Shown piece after piece: positions 35,481 through 46,700 of a DNA stretch of 64,000 bases. This DNA comes from Acridotheres tristis. Lineage: Eukaryota > Chordata > Aves > Passeriformes > Sturnidae. The notes beneath the pieces were generated by a model that saw nothing but the letters and a program-made list of their open reading frames with translations, did no database searches and was not told the origin of the DNA. Every line of letters begins with the position of its first letter. Within the stretch, counting starts at the first letter, position 1. A program made the position numbers and the translations under genes. The stretch spans positions 807,616 to 871,615 of the forward strand of contig CM072919.1 in NCBI GenBank assembly GCA_037013685.1. The letters run 5' to 3'.

Positions 35481-36506
35481 ATGCCAAAGCCCTTGCAGCC
35501 CTTCTCGCTCCTGGTCCTGCTCGTCCTCGCTGCCACCACCCAGGGACAGACTGGTAGGTGCCCCTGTGACCCTCTGTACTGCTGTGCTCTGGGGTGCCTG
35601 GGGAGGTGGCCAGGCCCCCTCCAGGCATCAGATCAGCTCCTGGGAGATCTTTCCAGTGGGACCAGTCTGTCCCAGTGTTCCAACAGTAACTTTCTCAGGG
35701 TAGAGCAGAAGGACCTGGAGACACCTACCTGGTGCCCCAGTGCTCCTCATTGTGCTGGGGACAGGTGAGGGGTGTCGGGGGTGGCTTCCTTGGTACCCAA
35801 GGGACAGTGGGAAAGGGGAACAGTGAGTGTCTGCACATGTCCCATCCCATGGGGGGTCCCATCTCGTGGGGGGGGGTCCCATCCCCTGAATGATGGAGCT
35901 CCCCTGAAGCTGTCCCCATCCCCATGTTTTCCCTTCCCTGTCCCCTGGCCATGCAGACACGGGCCCCAAGGTGCTGCAGCCGTGGCTCATTGGCCTCACG
36001 GCCGTCGTCGTCTTCCTCTTCATCGTCTTCGTGATACTGCTCGTTAACCGGCTCTGGAATCTCAGGAGGCACAGGTTGGATTGGTGCGAGGGCCGGGGGG
36101 TGCTGGCCAGGGGAAAACTGCGTGGAAGGTTGCCATGGGCTGGGGGCAGTTGTCCCCGGGCACCGTTCAGCCTCTGTGTCCTCGCAGGAAGGAGGACGAC
36201 TACCCGGAGACCCTGGCGGCTGACAGGTACCGCATCGGGACACCCCGCACCGCGGTTTGGACTCCCTCGAGGGTGACCACATTCCAGCTGTGCCATGGTG
36301 GCTGTGTGCCCTTGGCATGGCCAGAGGCGACCGTGCCGTAGTGCCCTTCGTGCCCCTGGCACGGCCGCGGTGCTGGTGCAATGCCCGGCTGACCGACGTT
36401 CCCTCTGTCTCGCAGGCTGGGGCGCTCTGGCCACGTCAACCCGGCGGCTGAGGACTGGGATGAGCTGAGCGACGACAAGCAGCAGAGCAAGGCCACGTCC
36501 CTCTGA
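35481..36506 (+). CDS. SMIM24: SMIM24, small integral membrane protein 24
   Basis: Coding exons 35481-35553, 35957-36074, 36188-36226 and 36416-36506 give 106 residues. Residues 1-23 look like a cleavable signal peptide (SLLVLLVLAATTQGQ). A single transmembrane helix lies at about 35-54, flanked by QPWLIG and NRLW, which match the PWLVGL...NRLW core of mammalian SMIM24 and, more distantly, PDZK1IP1/MAP17. The cytosolic tail is charged and ends KATSL, a class I PDZ ligand (T-S-L), like the S/T-x-hydrophobic ends of its relatives. An in-frame Met at 35385 exists, but the start at 35481 gives the signal peptide. The exon 2 donor (GTTGGA) is weak. Synteny between DOHH and NFIC supports the call. 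By family analogy it probably interacts with PDZ scaffolds in apical epithelial membranes. Confidence 0.88.
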
Positions 36507-37300
36507 GTCCCGCTCGTGCTCTCTGCCCGCGCCGGAGCACCTCACCCCGTCCGCGGGGCAGGGATCCGCGCCGGGTTTTCGGCGATAGCAGTGGCCGCTG
36601 TCGCACCGCCCTCCCCGCGGCTGTGACCAAGACCCGGCGCGGATCCCCCGCTCGCCGGAGCGGAGCGGGGAGGGCGGTGGCCGGGACGGGCAGCGGAGTC
36701 TCCCGGTGCCCCCTAACCCTGGGCCGGCGGGGGGTCCCAGCCCGGGGGGACGAGGACAGCCCCCTCCCCAGACATGCCCAGTAAAGGTTTCCCCAGCCTA
36801 CCCCGGCGTCAAACGCCTTGTGTCACCGCGCTGGGGAGGGGGCTGTCCGGCAGCCTCCGGTGCCACTAGGGCAGGGAACAATGGCAAGTTCCGAGCTGCC
36901 AGACCACAGCGATCTCGGCAGGGCGAGGCCACATTGCTGCCCGACCGAGGGGTGGCCACCGAAGGGACGCGGGGGCTGGGGAGCACCGAGGGGGCTGGCG
37001 GGCCTCGCCTCCATGGCTGTCCTGGGCAGTGCTTGGGGACAGCGACCGTGGGGACCGCGGAGGTGAAGCGCAGCTTCGGCCAACGCTGACCTACGGGTGA
37101 GGACAGTGGCGTCACACCGCAGGCGATGACGTCACGCGCACGAGGTGGTGACGTCCCGTGGCCAAGGTCTGGGAGCAAAGGAAGTGGCAGCAGCTCTGAA
37201 CCCACGAGTGAACCACGGCTGTCCCCACCCATGTCCTGTCCCCACGCGTCCTCTGCCCGCCGCCCCGCCTGGGGCTGGGGGTGCGCCCTGCGGGGTCCCA
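36430..37300. promoter_or_regulatory. CpG-rich island with CRE-like cluster between convergent genes
   Basis: CpG-dense DNA covers the SMIM24 last exon and 3'UTR and continues into the gap before the NFIC 3' end. It contains TGGCGTCA (37107-37114), TGACGTCA (37127-37134) and TGACGTCC (37149-37156), spaced 20 and 22 bp. No first exon is recognised. It may be an enhancer, an unannotated promoter, or just GC-rich DNA. Confidence 0.4.
36780..36785 (+). terminator. SMIM24: AGTAAA poly(A) signal variant of SMIM24
   Basis: The first poly(A) hexamer variant after the stop at 36506. No AATAAA lies nearby. Confidence 0.5.
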
Positions 37301-37519
37301 GCTCTGTCACCCTCCTCATCCGGGCCAGGAGCAGTCATGGCTGGGGGTCCCTCCTCTGCGGTGATGGGTGCCCGCTGCCTGGCACGGCCCTGCTCTCCCC
37401 AGTGCCCTCCTCTTCCTCCGCTGGGACACCCGTGCTCTCCCCGGCTGGGCGCTGTTCCTCAGTTTCCCCCGGAGCAGTGAAAGAAGGGCGGAGGCGGGCT
37501 GGAGTTGAAGCATAGCTTG

Positions 37520-37525
37520 TTTAAT
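37520..37525 (-). terminator. NFIC: ATTAAA distal poly(A) signal of NFIC
   Basis: The last poly(A) hexamer variant before the CpG-rich gap. It lies at the far end of the low-complexity UTR. Confidence 0.5.
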
Positions 37526-37528
37526 TTT

Positions 37529-37795
37529 TATACATTTCTTTTTTTGTCTTTTTTTTTTTTTCTTTTCATTTTTTAATCTTTTTTTGTGTGTCAGTTTTTT
37601 CTTTTTTGTTTTTTTCTTCTTTTTTGTCTCTTTTTTCTCTTTTTTGCATAGGGGAGGGGGGGAACAACAACAACAAAAAAAAAACAACGGGAAAAAAACA
37701 AACAAACAAACAAACAAAAAAAACCGAAACCAAAACAAAAGAAACAAACCAAAAAAGAAAACAAAAGAAAAAAAACAAACCCCAAAAATCCGTAT
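37529..37795. repeat. T-rich tract followed by A-rich tract
   Basis: On the plus strand, about 120 bp of T-runs (37529-37650) is followed after about 20 bp by about 120 bp of A-runs (37670-37795). In NFIC RNA this reads U-rich then A-rich, so the arms are complementary. Confidence 0.85.
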
Positions 37796-38334
37796 CAGGG
37801 TCAGTAAGTGTATGTAGGCAGGAGCGGCGCTATCGGTAATGGCTGCGTACAATGGTATAATCAAATATCGTGAAGCACCAGGGAGGCAAGCGGGGGCTCG
37901 GGGGGGGTCATGCGGGGCCAGGGGGCGCGGGGGGGGCACAGCGGGGGGAGCCCGGCCCCGGCTCGCGGCCCTGGTGCGCTCGCGGTGTGTATCGGCTGCG
38001 GCAAAGCGAAAGCGAGAATCCGGCGAACGAGTAAAATATAACTGCGGGGAGGGTGCACCCCCGACCCCGGGGGGAGCGGGGACCCCCCGAAAAGGCGGGC
38101 GGGGCAGCCGGCGGCGCGGAGGCACTGCGGCGGGATTTTTGGTTTGGGTAATAGGCGCGGTCCGGCCGGCTGCCGCCTCGGCGCCTTTTTGGGGCGGTTT
38201 CTCTCCTTTTGCCGCTCTTTGCCCAGGGGTGGGATTTTCCCCCACCCCGGCTCCACCTCCCGCCTGCCCCCGGGCATCGCACGGGGCGCCCAGCAGGGCA
38301 CGGGGGTACCCAGAGCCGCACCCACGGACCGGGG

Positions 38335-38700
38335 CACCCGTGGGCATCGCCTGGGGCATCCAGAGGGGCACCCAAAAGGGGCACCTAGAGGGGCATTCAT
38401 GGGTATTGCTCGAGGCACCTTGAAGGGCACCTGTGAGCACTACTTGAGGCACCCAGAGAGGCCCCCTAGGCATCACCTGGAGCATCCAAAGGAGCTCCCA
38501 GAGGGGCACTCATGGGCATCACCTGGGGCGCCCAAGGGAAACACAGAGGGGCATCCTCTGCAACACCCAGAGGGACCCACAGGGGCACCCGATGGGGGGC
38601 CCAGGGGTGTCACCTGGAACACCCACAGTGACACCCACGGGCACCGCACAGGGGACCCAGAGGGTCACCCATGGGCCTCTCCCGGGGCACCCATCACCGG
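38335..38700. repeat. Degenerate tandem repeat in the NFIC 3'UTR
   Basis: Imperfect 'aggggcacccatgggcatcacctggggc' type units, about 12 copies, of varying length. Confidence 0.7.
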
Positions 38701-38849
38701 GGGCACCATCCCAGCCGGTGGCAGGATACCCGGGGGGGGGGGGCAGAAAGCAGCAAATTCCAAACTCCGAGTACAAAAAATAAAAAACCCCCAAAAATCC
38801 AACCAAACAAAACAACAACAAAAAAAAGAGCCTAAACCCCACCAAACAA

Positions 38850-38852
<3 letters not shown>

Positions 38853-38892
<40 letters not shown>

Positions 38893-39013
38893 TTTTATAT
38901 ATATATATATATTCCTTTGCGATTTAAAGTACCTTAACTGTGTGGGGGCCCGCGCCCCCCCGGCCCTGCAGCCCCATATATATATATATATATATGGAGA
39001 TATATATATATGT
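38853..39013. repeat. Cluster of (AT)n tracts in the NFIC 3'UTR
   Basis: (AT)18 at 38853-38888, a second run at 38896-38912, and two more at 38976-38995 and 39000-39012. The AT/TA runs are self-complementary. Confidence 0.95.
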
Positions 39014-39865
39014 ACAGGTTATTTGTTTTATTTATAGGTCACAAGGACTATTTTTAATTAATTTTTTTAAGCCGACGAGCCCGACTAAAAACCCTCTAGG
39101 AGAGACTGTAGTGCATGAAACCCCCGCGTGATTGTCGAGCGGAGCCCCCTGGTATCCCCATCCTGCGGGGGACTCCCCCGGAGCTTCCCCAGGGATGGGG
39201 TGTCCTCCACCCCGGCTTTGCGCTGACCCCGACCGTGGCCATCGAGGCCGCCAGAAGATTAAAAAAAAAAAGAAGGGAGAATGATTAAAAAAATGGAAAT
39301 AATAAAAATGAGTGGTGTCCCCCGGGGAGGGACCAGAGGGGTGTTGCATATTCCCTTTGGGCAGAGCCGGGGGTGCTGCCCCGGGGGTGTCGGGGGAGCA
39401 GTGCAAAGACCCCGGGGGCACGGAGGGGTCCCCGGCCCCGCAAGGGGAAGCCCCCGGCACGCCCCCCGCAGTGCCGACATACGGGCTGGGGGGGCGCGTG
39501 TTCATTCTTTTTTGCCTTTTAAATTTGGTTTAAGGTGCTTTTCTTGCCGAGGGCGGGTTTTGGGGGGGCTGCGGCCGCAGCCCGGCCGGACTTGCTGCCG
39601 GCCCGGGGGGGTAGGGAGGCAGCAAAGAGGGGGCAGGGGACGGCCCCGGTGGTGTCCCCGCGGGGACAGGGGGCTCCGGGGCTTCCTCGGGGTGGGGGGG
39701 CCCAGGCCCAAGGGGCGCCAGCGCCCCTCTCCTCCCCGGGGCTGGCCGAACGGGTGCCCCGTGCCCCCCGCTCCCTCCCTCCGCTGTCACTGTCACCGTT
39801 TAAAAATGCTTTTCTTTTAAAATATTTTTTGCTTTGAGGTGAGCGTTTTCCAGCCTTAACCCCTC

Positions 39866-40216
39866 CCTTTTTTTTTCTATTAAAAATTTTTTTTTTCTCT
39901 CTTTTAATTTTTTTCTTTTTTTACCCCTTTTTTAAATTTTTTTTTTTTTTTAATTCTATTTTTCATTCCTCCCCCCCAGCTGGACACCACCCCCGCTCCC
40001 TCCTTGCATTGTCCTTGCAGAAATCAATACTGCACCTTGCATAAAGAAGCGTCTTCTAAGGCTCCTCCCAAGGGTCTGGGACCCTCAAACCAGCCTCAAC
40101 TATGGGCGAAACCCGGCGGGACGCGACCAGCCCGCCACTCCCCACTAATACTTTTGGACACCAAAAAAAAAAAAAAAAAACCCCAAAAAACAAACAAACA
40201 AACAAAAAATTAAAAA
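39866..40216. repeat. T-rich and A-rich tracts in the NFIC 3'UTR
   Basis: T-runs at about 39866-39970 and A-runs at about 40161-40216, separated by about 190 bp of unique sequence. Confidence 0.8.
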
Positions 40217-41228
40217 CTGTTGACGACGACGTTTCTTCATGCCCGAGCAGCAGCGATGCCGGTGCCACCCGCCCACCGGTGTCACAACCCGCGGCAGTAC
40301 TCAGCCTCAGGGAGGTTGGGGGGGGTGTCTCCAGCCGGCGGAACTCTGGGGTTTTAAGGCAAATTCTAGGTTTTTAGGGGGGGTGTCGGGCCCCTGCTCG
40401 GCAGCGGGCACAGCAGGGAGAGGCGACAAGAAGGCACCTGCTGCCATTCCCCGCCGTGCCAGCTGCACCCCGGGGATGAAGCCGATGGGGTGGAGGTGGG
40501 GGGGAGGCTGTGACCCCCCTGACACCAGCCCGGGGGAGGCACAGCTACATTCACACGGTTCCATTCCTGTCACGAGAGCAGCTGGGCTCAGCCCTCCTGG
40601 CCCTGCGCCCCGTTGAAAACCAATTAAAAAGTGGGGTCCCCTAAGGGGGAGGGGTGGGACCCTGTGGCCCCCCCTAAGGATCAGCCCTGGGGTCTCCATC
40701 CCCGCTCCTCCCGGCACGGACCCCACCACACCCCGCTCAGTCTTGCCGCGCCCGGACACCGGGTCTCCCCCGAGCGTTCTGGGGGTCCCTGCTGCCTCCC
40801 GCCTCGCTGCCTTTGGTTGCTGAAAGCAGAAAAAACAAATCAAAACCCCCCAAAAGGGAAGGAAAACAAAGAAAAGAGAGGCAAAGCAAAAGGGTGGCCG
40901 CCCCCCCGGCCGGCCCCCCCCCAGCTATTGCATATTCCGGTGTGTTGGCGCAGAGGATGCATCGGTATTACCAACTGGAAGACGTTTTTGAGGGGGAAAA
41001 TCGGTTAAAAAAGAAGAAGAATACAGAGAAAAAGGGACTTTTCCGGCCGAGAAGAAGCCATGCAGGAGGCGAGGGGGGGGCAGCGGCCCCCGGCCCCCCC
41101 GGCCCCCCGGGAGCCCCGGGCATGCAGCGACTCCCTCGCACTGATATCGGGTCCAGTAATACTTAGGCTTCGAAGGCAAGGCACATCATGTGGTATAAAA
41201 TTTCGTGCAAATTAGGAAAACATGGATT

Positions 41229-41630
41229 TTTTTTTTCTTGTGTGGTTTTTTTTTTTTACGGCTTTTTTTTCTTTTATACAGATTTTTTTTTTGTTTTTTT
41301 TTCCTCTTTTTTTTTTTCTCTTTTGCTGAAGGGGAAGGTAGAGCCGGTTAATAAGAGTCTGCCATGCACAGCATCAGCCAGCCGCGGCTGGGTTGAGCCA
41401 GGTCACCAGATCCTGTTAAAGCACCATGCAGTTTATTTGTCTTTTTTTTTTTTTTGTCTTTTTGTCTTTTTTTTATGTGTTTCTTGTCTCAGATCTTTAA
41501 AAAAAACAGGTTTCCCTCTCGGCCAAGCGCTTTTTTTGTTGTTGCTCTTTTTTTTCTTTTTTCTTTTTTTTTTTTTTTTGTGGGTTTTCTCCTTTTCTTG
41601 TCCTTTTTGATTATTTTTCTGTCTCCCAGG
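41229..41630. repeat. T-rich low-complexity blocks in the NFIC 3'UTR
   Basis: Two blocks, 41229-41325 and about 41440-41630, consisting mostly of T-runs with G or C interruptions. They are A-rich in the mRNA. Confidence 0.85.
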
Positions 41631-42221
41631 ATTTCCTGCGTCAGCCCTTTCCCCAGTGCCTCGTTGTGCCGTCCCGGGGGGTGGGAAGCGGGGGGAAGCG
41701 GGGGCCACTGGGATGGGGGATGCGATGCCGGTGGTCCTCGGGGCAGCTCTGGGTGCCAGGGGAGGGGCCCAGGCGGGTGGCAGCGGTGGCCTCGGTGACA
41801 TTCCCAGCTCCTGGACATCCCACGGTGTCCATCACCACCGTTCGGGTGTCCCCTGGGCCGGAGTTCTTTTGGGGACCAGTCTCCTCATCTCGCTGGGGAC
41901 AACGGGCGCCTTCGTCCTCTTCCTCCTCCTCGCCTCGGCCGTCGCGGGGGTTCCTCTGCTCTAAGGCACTGCCACTTCCCTGCGTCCCCTTTCCGGCCGC
42001 GCTGTCACCGCTGTCACGGGACGGGGATGGCCGAGCGCTTCCTCCCGCGCTGCCCCCAGCCGGGGGCTCCTCCGGGACGGCCGGGACCCCTCCCCGCCGC
42101 AGTTCAGGCACTTGACGCGGGGCCGGGGGCTCCGGGGGACTCCGGGGGACTTGGAGGGGCTCCGGGGGGCTGGCTCTGCCCTCGCCGTCGCTCGGGCTTC
42201 TTTGCTCCATCCTCTTGTATC

Positions 42222-42465
42222 AAAAAAAACCCCAAAAAAAAAACAAACACCAAACCAAAAAACAACCCAACCAAAAAAAAAAGAAAAAAAACAAACCCAA
42301 AAAAACCAAAACCACCAAACCCAAAAACCCCAAACCAGCCGTCCCGGCAAGCCAGTGCCGGGGACTCCACCTCCTCCTCCTCTTCCTCCTTTTTTTGTGA
42401 CTTTGTTTTCTTTTCTTCTCTTCTTTTTCCTTTTTTTTTTTTTTTTTTTTTTTTTACGATTCCCT
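42222..42465. repeat. A-rich then T-rich tracts in the NFIC 3'UTR
   Basis: A/C-rich runs at 42222-42335 and a T-rich run at 42390-42465 (24 or more consecutive T at the end). The two are complementary and about 55 bp apart. Confidence 0.85.
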
Positions 42466-43355
42466 CTTAAAAGTGCATTTCCTACAAAATGTGCAACACG
42501 AGCGCACCCTCTCCTGCCTCCCACCTGGTACCTGTCCACAGGAATGCATAGCTCAAACACACGGACGCACGCCCCGCTCCCCATCCCCATCCCAACGGAC
42601 CCCCCGGGAGCGAGGACACGCCGGGGGACACAGGGACACGCGTGGGAACACACGGGGCCCGGGCCGGTGCGGGCTTGGGGGAGGAAGGCGACTAGAGAGA
42701 TGGTGACCAGTGCCCCGGCGCGACGGTGGCCGCCCGGGAACCATGGGGGCCGGGCTGCGACAGTCCCCATGCCATGTCCCCGATGGAATCGGGGTGCCAC
42801 CGCCGCTGTGACGTTTGGGGCCGAGCTGGGAGAGTCCCGACACCGTGTCCGCGTGGGAACCAAGGTGCCACCGCTTCCGCGACCATCTCTGGTCGTGCCC
42901 GTGCACCCTCTGTGGTCACAAGTCCCCTCCTCCTGTGCCACCCTCTCGATCCACTGTGCCACCACGTCTCCGTGCCACCGCATAACCGTCACCGTGTCAC
43001 TGCAGCACGATGTCACCGTCCCCGAGGCGCTCACACAGCACGGAGCATCCCCCGGCCGGACTGCGGCGGGGCTACGGCCGCAGGAGGGGTTCCCCGCCCC
43101 CCCCCGCCGCGCCCTACCCCAGTCCCGGGGCCCCCCGACAGTCTGGGGCCGGGGGGGTCGGCGGGGGAGGTTTTGATCTTTTTTACTCACATAGAGGCAA
43201 GAACGAGAGAGTCAAAGCCGTTTGCATATTCGGCGAGCGGCCGGCGGGGCTCGGCGCCGCGGCCCTGCAGCCGCTCCGGGAGGCATTGCTGGCACCGCTT
43301 GTGTCAGGTCTCAGCGCGGCGCCGGCCGACGGGGTAAATAATAGTGTTTTTTTTT

Positions 43356-43360
43356 CTTTT

Positions 43361-43396
<36 letters not shown>

Positions 43397-43400
43397 TTTT
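43356..43400. repeat. (CTTT)n microsatellite
   Basis: About 11 tandem tetranucleotides in the NFIC 3'UTR, 350-400 nt after the stop codon. Confidence 0.92.
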
Positions 43401-43601
43401 TCCTCCTGTTTCTTTGTTTTCTGGCGCATCGCTGGGGTAGGGGGAAAGGTCCTCCTGGGATGGGTTGTTGGTTTGTTTGTTTTTTGTTTGGATTTTTTTT
43501 TTTTTTTCTTTTTGTTGGGATTTTTTTTTCCGTTTTGAAACAGTTTGACCCTTTTCCTTCTTCCTTTCCCTCGCTCTTTCCTTCGGGTGTGGGTTTTGCT
43601 T

Positions 43602-43625
43602 GTCGTCGTCGTCGTCGTCGTCGTC
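43602..43625. repeat. (GTC)8 microsatellite
   Basis: Eight perfect trinucleotides; they read (GAC)8 in NFIC mRNA, about 125 nt after the stop codon. Confidence 0.95.
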
Positions 43626-43747
43626 TTGGTGAGGCCGCGCTCTCCGTCGTCACCGCAAGGCTGGGCCTGGCGCTCGGGGACGGGGATGTTCCTCTGGGGG
43701 TGCCTAAAGCAGAGGAGAAGGGAGGCGAAGGGGCGGCACGGCTGCGG

Positions 43748-43765
43748 TTATCCCAGGTACCAGGA
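43748..43765 (-). other. NFIC: NFIC terminal coding microexon part (SWYLG stop)
   Basis: After the acceptor ctctcctgcag, only five codons and the stop TAA are translated. They match the known NFIC C-terminus ...QAQSWYLG. This pins the boundary between the CDS and the 3'UTR. Confidence 0.95.
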
Positions 43766-46700
43766 CTGCAGGAGAGAGGAGAGAGGCCGGCGTTAGTGCT
43801 CTGCCCCGCGGGGCTGCCCCGTTCCCGGCCGGTCTCCAGATCCCGGGACAGCTGTCCCCGCGCTGTCCCCGCATTATCCCCGTGCTGTCCCCGCGTTGTC
43901 CCCTGCTCGGCGCACGGGGCTGCCGTCCCCACTTCTGCACTGAGTTTGTCCGTGCTCCGCACCGCCGCCACTCGCGTTCCCCTGAGGGCCGGTCTCTCTG
44001 CACCTCCCAAGGCAAAGGAGACTGTCCCCAAGGAATGGTGCCGCCTGGGGACAGGTAGGGGGGTGGCACGGCTGGGGACCCTGTGAGGTGGCCCCCTGCC
44101 ACCCTCCCATTGTTTCCCCCACCCCAGCCCCAAGTTCAAGTTCATTCCCGATTACCTCATGTCTGGTTTCCGTTGGAAACGAGACAGCTCGGGGCCGCTG
44201 CTTCCCTTAACCCTTCCAGGCCCCGCCACACATGACCAGAGCGTGGCAGGTCTCAGCTGCCCCTCCCGGGACACCACCTCATTCCCCCGTGCCTCAGTTT
44301 CCCCAGGTAGAGCATCCTTGAGCCCTGGGGAGCCTCCCAGAACATGACTAGGGACACCTATACACAGGGACCCTGGGGGTCCTGGGACTGCAAGTGCCTG
44401 TGACCCCTATCTCTGGACAGGGACTCTGGGCCCCTGCTCCTCCAAGGTTCTCCTGGTGCTGTCCCAGGTCTCCTCTTTAGGGACCCAAGGCCCTTGGGGT
44501 GCCCACCCCATGTGCAGGACTGGGGAAACTGAGACAGAGTGAGGGTTGTGATCAGAGCCGGGTCCCTCGTGTCTTTCCTCTAGAACGGCACAGCACCCTC
44601 GGGTGTCCCAGCTCATGGTTCCCAAATCTCACAGCCTGGCCCAGCACAGCACCCCTGGGTACCCTGTGTCACCGCTCACAGCCCCCAAGTGTTCACAGCA
44701 CAGCACCCTGAGTACTCTCCCTCAGCCAGGGCAGCACCCCAGGTTGCCCCAACATGGCACCATCCACACCCCCATCCCTCTGTCCTGTCACCCGTGTCAC
44801 CTGCCAGGCAAGACTGCAGCCACCACAGCTGCCCCTGCAGAGAATGCTGAGGCCAGACCACTCATGGCACAAGTGAGGCCAGGAGCTGCCATCCCTGCAC
44901 TGCCTGAAGCACCAGTGCCAGCTCCAGAATCCAGGACTAATAGAAAGCCCTTGGAAAGGTGCACACGACCTCCTGCTGCAGCAGGAGTGGCCACGGGCAT
45001 AACTGAGCAAGATCAGGTGCCTGTGCCTGTGCCCACACAGAGAGGGATCCATGGCCCTGGTGCTCCTCCTTTGGGGATGTTGTGGGCACCCAGGCAGGGT
45101 AGTGCCAAGTGATGCCAGACAGGGCGCAGCTGGAGCACAGCAGTGACCTCCTTCTATGATGGAGAACTTGTGGTGGCCCTGAGCCCCCAGCAGTGCCTAA
45201 GGCCCTGGCACCAGGTGCCCGTAGTGAGGATGTCATGGCAGCAATGCCCGTGGGCCACAGTGGTGATGCCAAGGCAACGATGCCCACAGCAGCAAAGCTG
45301 GCAGTGGCAGTGCCAGAGCTGCAGTGCCGTGCTGGTGATGCCCATGGTGGCATTGCACATGGAAATAACCCCACAACGGTGATGTACACAGTAGTGGTGC
45401 CCAAAGTGGTATCGCCCACAGTAGCAACACCCATGACAATGATTCCATGGCAGGAACATCCACAACAGCAATTCACTGTCTGCAGTGGCCACGCCAGTGG
45501 TGGCAATGCCCACGGCAGTGGTGACACCCCTCATGGCCCCAGACATGGTGGCAAGGCCACAGCAGTGATGGCCATGGAGGTTACATCCACAGCAACGTCC
45601 CATGGCAGTGATGCCGCAGTGGCGATACCCATGGTAGTGCCCACAGCAGCAATGCCTAGCTGGAGCAATAAACATGGCAGCAATGCTAAGGCAGTGATGC
45701 CACGGTGGCAAGGCCCATGGCAGTGATGCCATGGTGGCAATGCCCTCAGCAGCGATGCCATGGCAGTGATGCCACGGCAGGAGCACCATGGCGGGGATGC
45801 CCACATCAGCAATGTCACATCAGCGACAGCCACGATGGTGATGCCAGCACTGGCCATGCCTACGGCGATGCCCATGGTGATGCCATGGCGAGGATGCCCG
45901 GGGTGAGGGCAGGAGGGTCCCCCCAGCAGCATCCCCGCTCTCACCTGTGCCTGATAGATACTCCCAGGATCCCTTGGTCCTAATCCCACGAAGGAACGGT
46001 TCGCAGGGGGCGTGCCTGGTGCAGAGTAGGCTGGGGAACAAACGAGAGCTCATTAACGGGGCTGCGGGTGGCACTGCCATTGTCCCCCCCGGGGCCAGGC
46101 CCGGCCCTCTCCCTGGCACTGCTGGAACGGAGCACCCTGGCACCCGGCGCTGGTGAGTGGGTGACGTCCCTGGCTGTGACCTGATGGCAGGTGATTGGAG
46201 CCCGGGGTGCTGCACCCAGGGGTGCTGTGCTCGGACGGTACCACCCGTGCGAGGCTGGGGGGGCGAAGTGCCCCGGGGTGCAGGCGCAGATGGTGCTCCC
46301 GGCTGTGCCCGCGCTGCAGCTTCCGGAGCTCAGCTGCCACGGGGAGAACAATGACAGCCACCGACTCCACTTGGCCACGTCACCCTGCTGCCACCTCCAT
46401 CCCTCAGCTAGGGGTCCAGCAGTGGGACCTCCAGCCGTGCTGAGTTTCTGGGTTCAGCCCTGCTGGAAGCAGAGTGCTGGTAAGGGGAACGAGGGATTTG
46501 GAACTAGCTGCACCCCTTGGAGACAGCTAGTGTCCTCCTAACGCATCCTTCCCTGAGCCTGCAGGAACTTGCACTCCTCTGTCCCTCCCCAAGGCTGTGA
46601 CCCCTTTAGCAGCCAGGCCACCCCATGCCATCCCATGCTGTCCCCTCCAGATTGTCCAGGCTTTGGCTTCTCCATGCCATGGGATCTCCATACCTGCTGA

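Larger units (their letters stand above)
37500..43747 (-). other. NFIC: NFIC 3'UTR (~6.2 kb, low complexity)
   Basis: It follows the NFIC stop codon (43750-43748) with no splice site needed, and ends near an ATTAAA on the minus strand (37525-37520). Alternative AATAAA signals (minus) lie at 41437-41432 and 39032-39027. The region is crowded with homopolymer-like tracts, (CTTT)n, (GTC)8 and (AT)n runs. Unique blocks at about 37800-38050, 40925-41040 and 41145-41220 look non-repetitive and may be conserved. A very long NFIC 3'UTR is also known in mammals. Confidence 0.8.

Noticed and set aside
37316..38509. 397-codon open frame on the minus strand
   Set aside because: Lies in the NFIC 3'UTR and is built from tandem-repeat and homopolymer translation.
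43183..44145. 320-codon open frame on the minus strand
   Set aside because: Overlaps the NFIC terminal exon in a different frame from the real SWYLG end and crosses a genuine splice acceptor.
45154..45804. 216-codon minus-strand frame of repeated Met/Ala/Thr/His blocks
   Set aside because: Translation of the intronic minisatellite.
45185..45905. Regular repeat spacing considered as a CRISPR-like array
   Set aside because: Units are contiguous and degenerate with no unique spacers, and the genome is vertebrate.
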